From: Candidatus Saccharimonadota bacterium
GTDB taxonomy: Bacteria; Patescibacteriota; Saccharimonadia; Saccharimonadales; Saccharimonadaceae
NCBI GenBank assembly: GCA_017421685.1
Contig: JAFOHW010000011.1
Coordinates: 1 to 6,249 of the forward strand
DNA length: 6,249 nt
Direction of reading: 5' to 3'
Below the pieces are notes generated by a model. It was not told the DNA's origin. It ran no database searches and worked only from the letters and a program-made list of their open reading frames with translations. Position 1 is the stretch's first letter, and each line of letters begins with the position of its first letter. Position numbers and translations under genes: made by a program. Shown piece by piece: positions 5,940 to 6,249 of the stretch.

Positions 5940-5948
5940 ATTATAACA
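5940..5948 (-). promoter_or_regulatory. Extended -10 promoter of mnmA, predicted leaderless start
   Basis: On the minus strand TGTTATAAT is a consensus extended -10. Six bases separate it from the mnmA ATG, so transcription should start on or beside the A of the start codon. No convincing -35 is present. Confidence 0.65.
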
Positions 5949-5970
5949 TAATCTTTAAAAATATCCATTC

Positions 5971-5999
5971 TTGACTAGCATAAAGCAAAAGCGTAAAAT
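5971..5999 (+). promoter_or_regulatory. Near-consensus sigma70 promoter of the 6010 gene
   Basis: TTGACT (5971-5976), a 17-base spacer and TAAAAT (5994-5999) form the best -35/-10 pair in the window. The predicted start near 6006 is only about 4 bases before ATG 6010, and no Shine-Dalgarno sequence is present, so this message too should be leaderless or nearly so. Confidence 0.75.
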
Positions 6000-6009
6000 A
6001 GAAACAGTT

Positions 6010-6249
6010 ATGTTAAAAAGAGGTGCAATTTTCTTGTATACGTTAGTGGCTATGCTAGGCCTAGCTTCTTTTATCTCCTCTCCCCCCACCTCCGCCCTAA
6101 CCTACCAAGAAGACGTCCCAGTCTCCTTTACCTTCAATCGCTCTATCTCTGTCGCTGTCTCTTCTGATCTACATATCTACAATCTAACTCCTGGCACTAA
6201 TGCTGATAGTAACATCATCACAGTATCTACTGCTACTAATAATGCTACT
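6010..6249 (+). CDS. Start of a second secreted surface protein, cut by the window end
   Basis: Eighty codons are open from ATG 6010 to the window edge. The N-terminus MLKRG, a hydrophobic core and SPPTSA (24-29) before LTYQ form a clear signal peptide with a probable cleavage site after residue 29. The mature part begins with a beta-type region (VPVSFTFNRSISVAV) and Ser/Thr/Asn-rich sequence (SNIITVSTATNNAT). This resembles the N-terminal region of the 2378 protein in composition, which suggests the same broad class of exported Saccharibacteria proteins. Its C-terminal domains are outside the window. The start is supported by the promoter ending 10 bases upstream. Function is unknown; surface exposure or release is inferred from the signal peptide. 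Confidence 0.8.
   Translation, partial: MLKRGAIFLYTLVAMLGLASFISSPPTSALTYQEDVPVSFTFNRSISVAVSSDLHIYNLTPGTNADSNIITVSTATNNAT

Noticed and set aside
1..6249. Recoded UGA (as glycine) as in SR1 or Gracilibacteria
   Set aside because: Conserved Gly and Trp positions use normal codons, and no conserved gene needs a read-through of TGA. The complete genes end in TAA or TAG, which alone is too few to show recoding.

Overview
The window looks like a piece of a Candidatus Saccharibacteria (TM7, Patescibacteria/CPR) chromosome. This is inferred from four things: an unusually short alanyl-tRNA synthetase, two secreted surface proteins of the FISUMP/InlB-repeat style common in that group, tight gene packing, and promoters that appear to start transcription at or next to the ATG. 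The standard genetic code fits every gene. No rRNA, tRNA, CRISPR array, transposase or integrase is visible.

Layout, left to right. (1) 2-382 (+): the C-terminal end of an actin-like ATPase of the FtsA/PilM type. (2) 404-2287 (-): alaS, convergent with it; a perfect 10-bp inverted repeat covers both stop codons. (3) 2378-4258 (+): a large secreted protein with signal peptide, N-terminal beta-rich region, InlB-like repeat and C-terminal FISUMP domain, divergent from alaS across a 90-bp promoter region. (4) 4259-4441: a 183-bp gap holding a two-tier stem-loop and a promoter. (5) 4442-4645 (+): a 67-residue protein with a lysine-rich, histone-H1-like tail and one membrane helix, ended by a strong intrinsic terminator. 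(6) 4687-5933 (-): mnmA, the tRNA 2-thiouridylase, interrupted by a one-base frameshift and carrying two extra in-frame segments. (7) 6010-6249 (+): the start of another secreted protein, divergent from mnmA.

The main discovery candidate is inside mnmA. The segment 5431-5552 is a large imperfect palindrome: a stem of about 25 bp capped by two further hairpins. It adds roughly 34 residues between the conserved GHYAR and LLRA motifs without breaking the frame. A second extra segment of about the same size (4847-4947) lies in the C-terminal barrel domain. Its opposite strand aligns with the first over about 100 bases: 37 of 48 positions match in the best block, almost all differences are transitions, and one hairpin pair shows a compensatory change. 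I read these as a young and a decayed copy of one palindromic element that inserts in-frame into genes, similar in concept to the Rickettsia palindromic elements.

Functionally, alaS (tRNA charging and proofreading) and mnmA (wobble uridine thiolation) are translation genes, both with extended -10 promoters and no Shine-Dalgarno site. The 2378 and 4442 genes have clear Shine-Dalgarno sites. The two secreted proteins are candidates for contact with a host cell or neighbouring bacteria.
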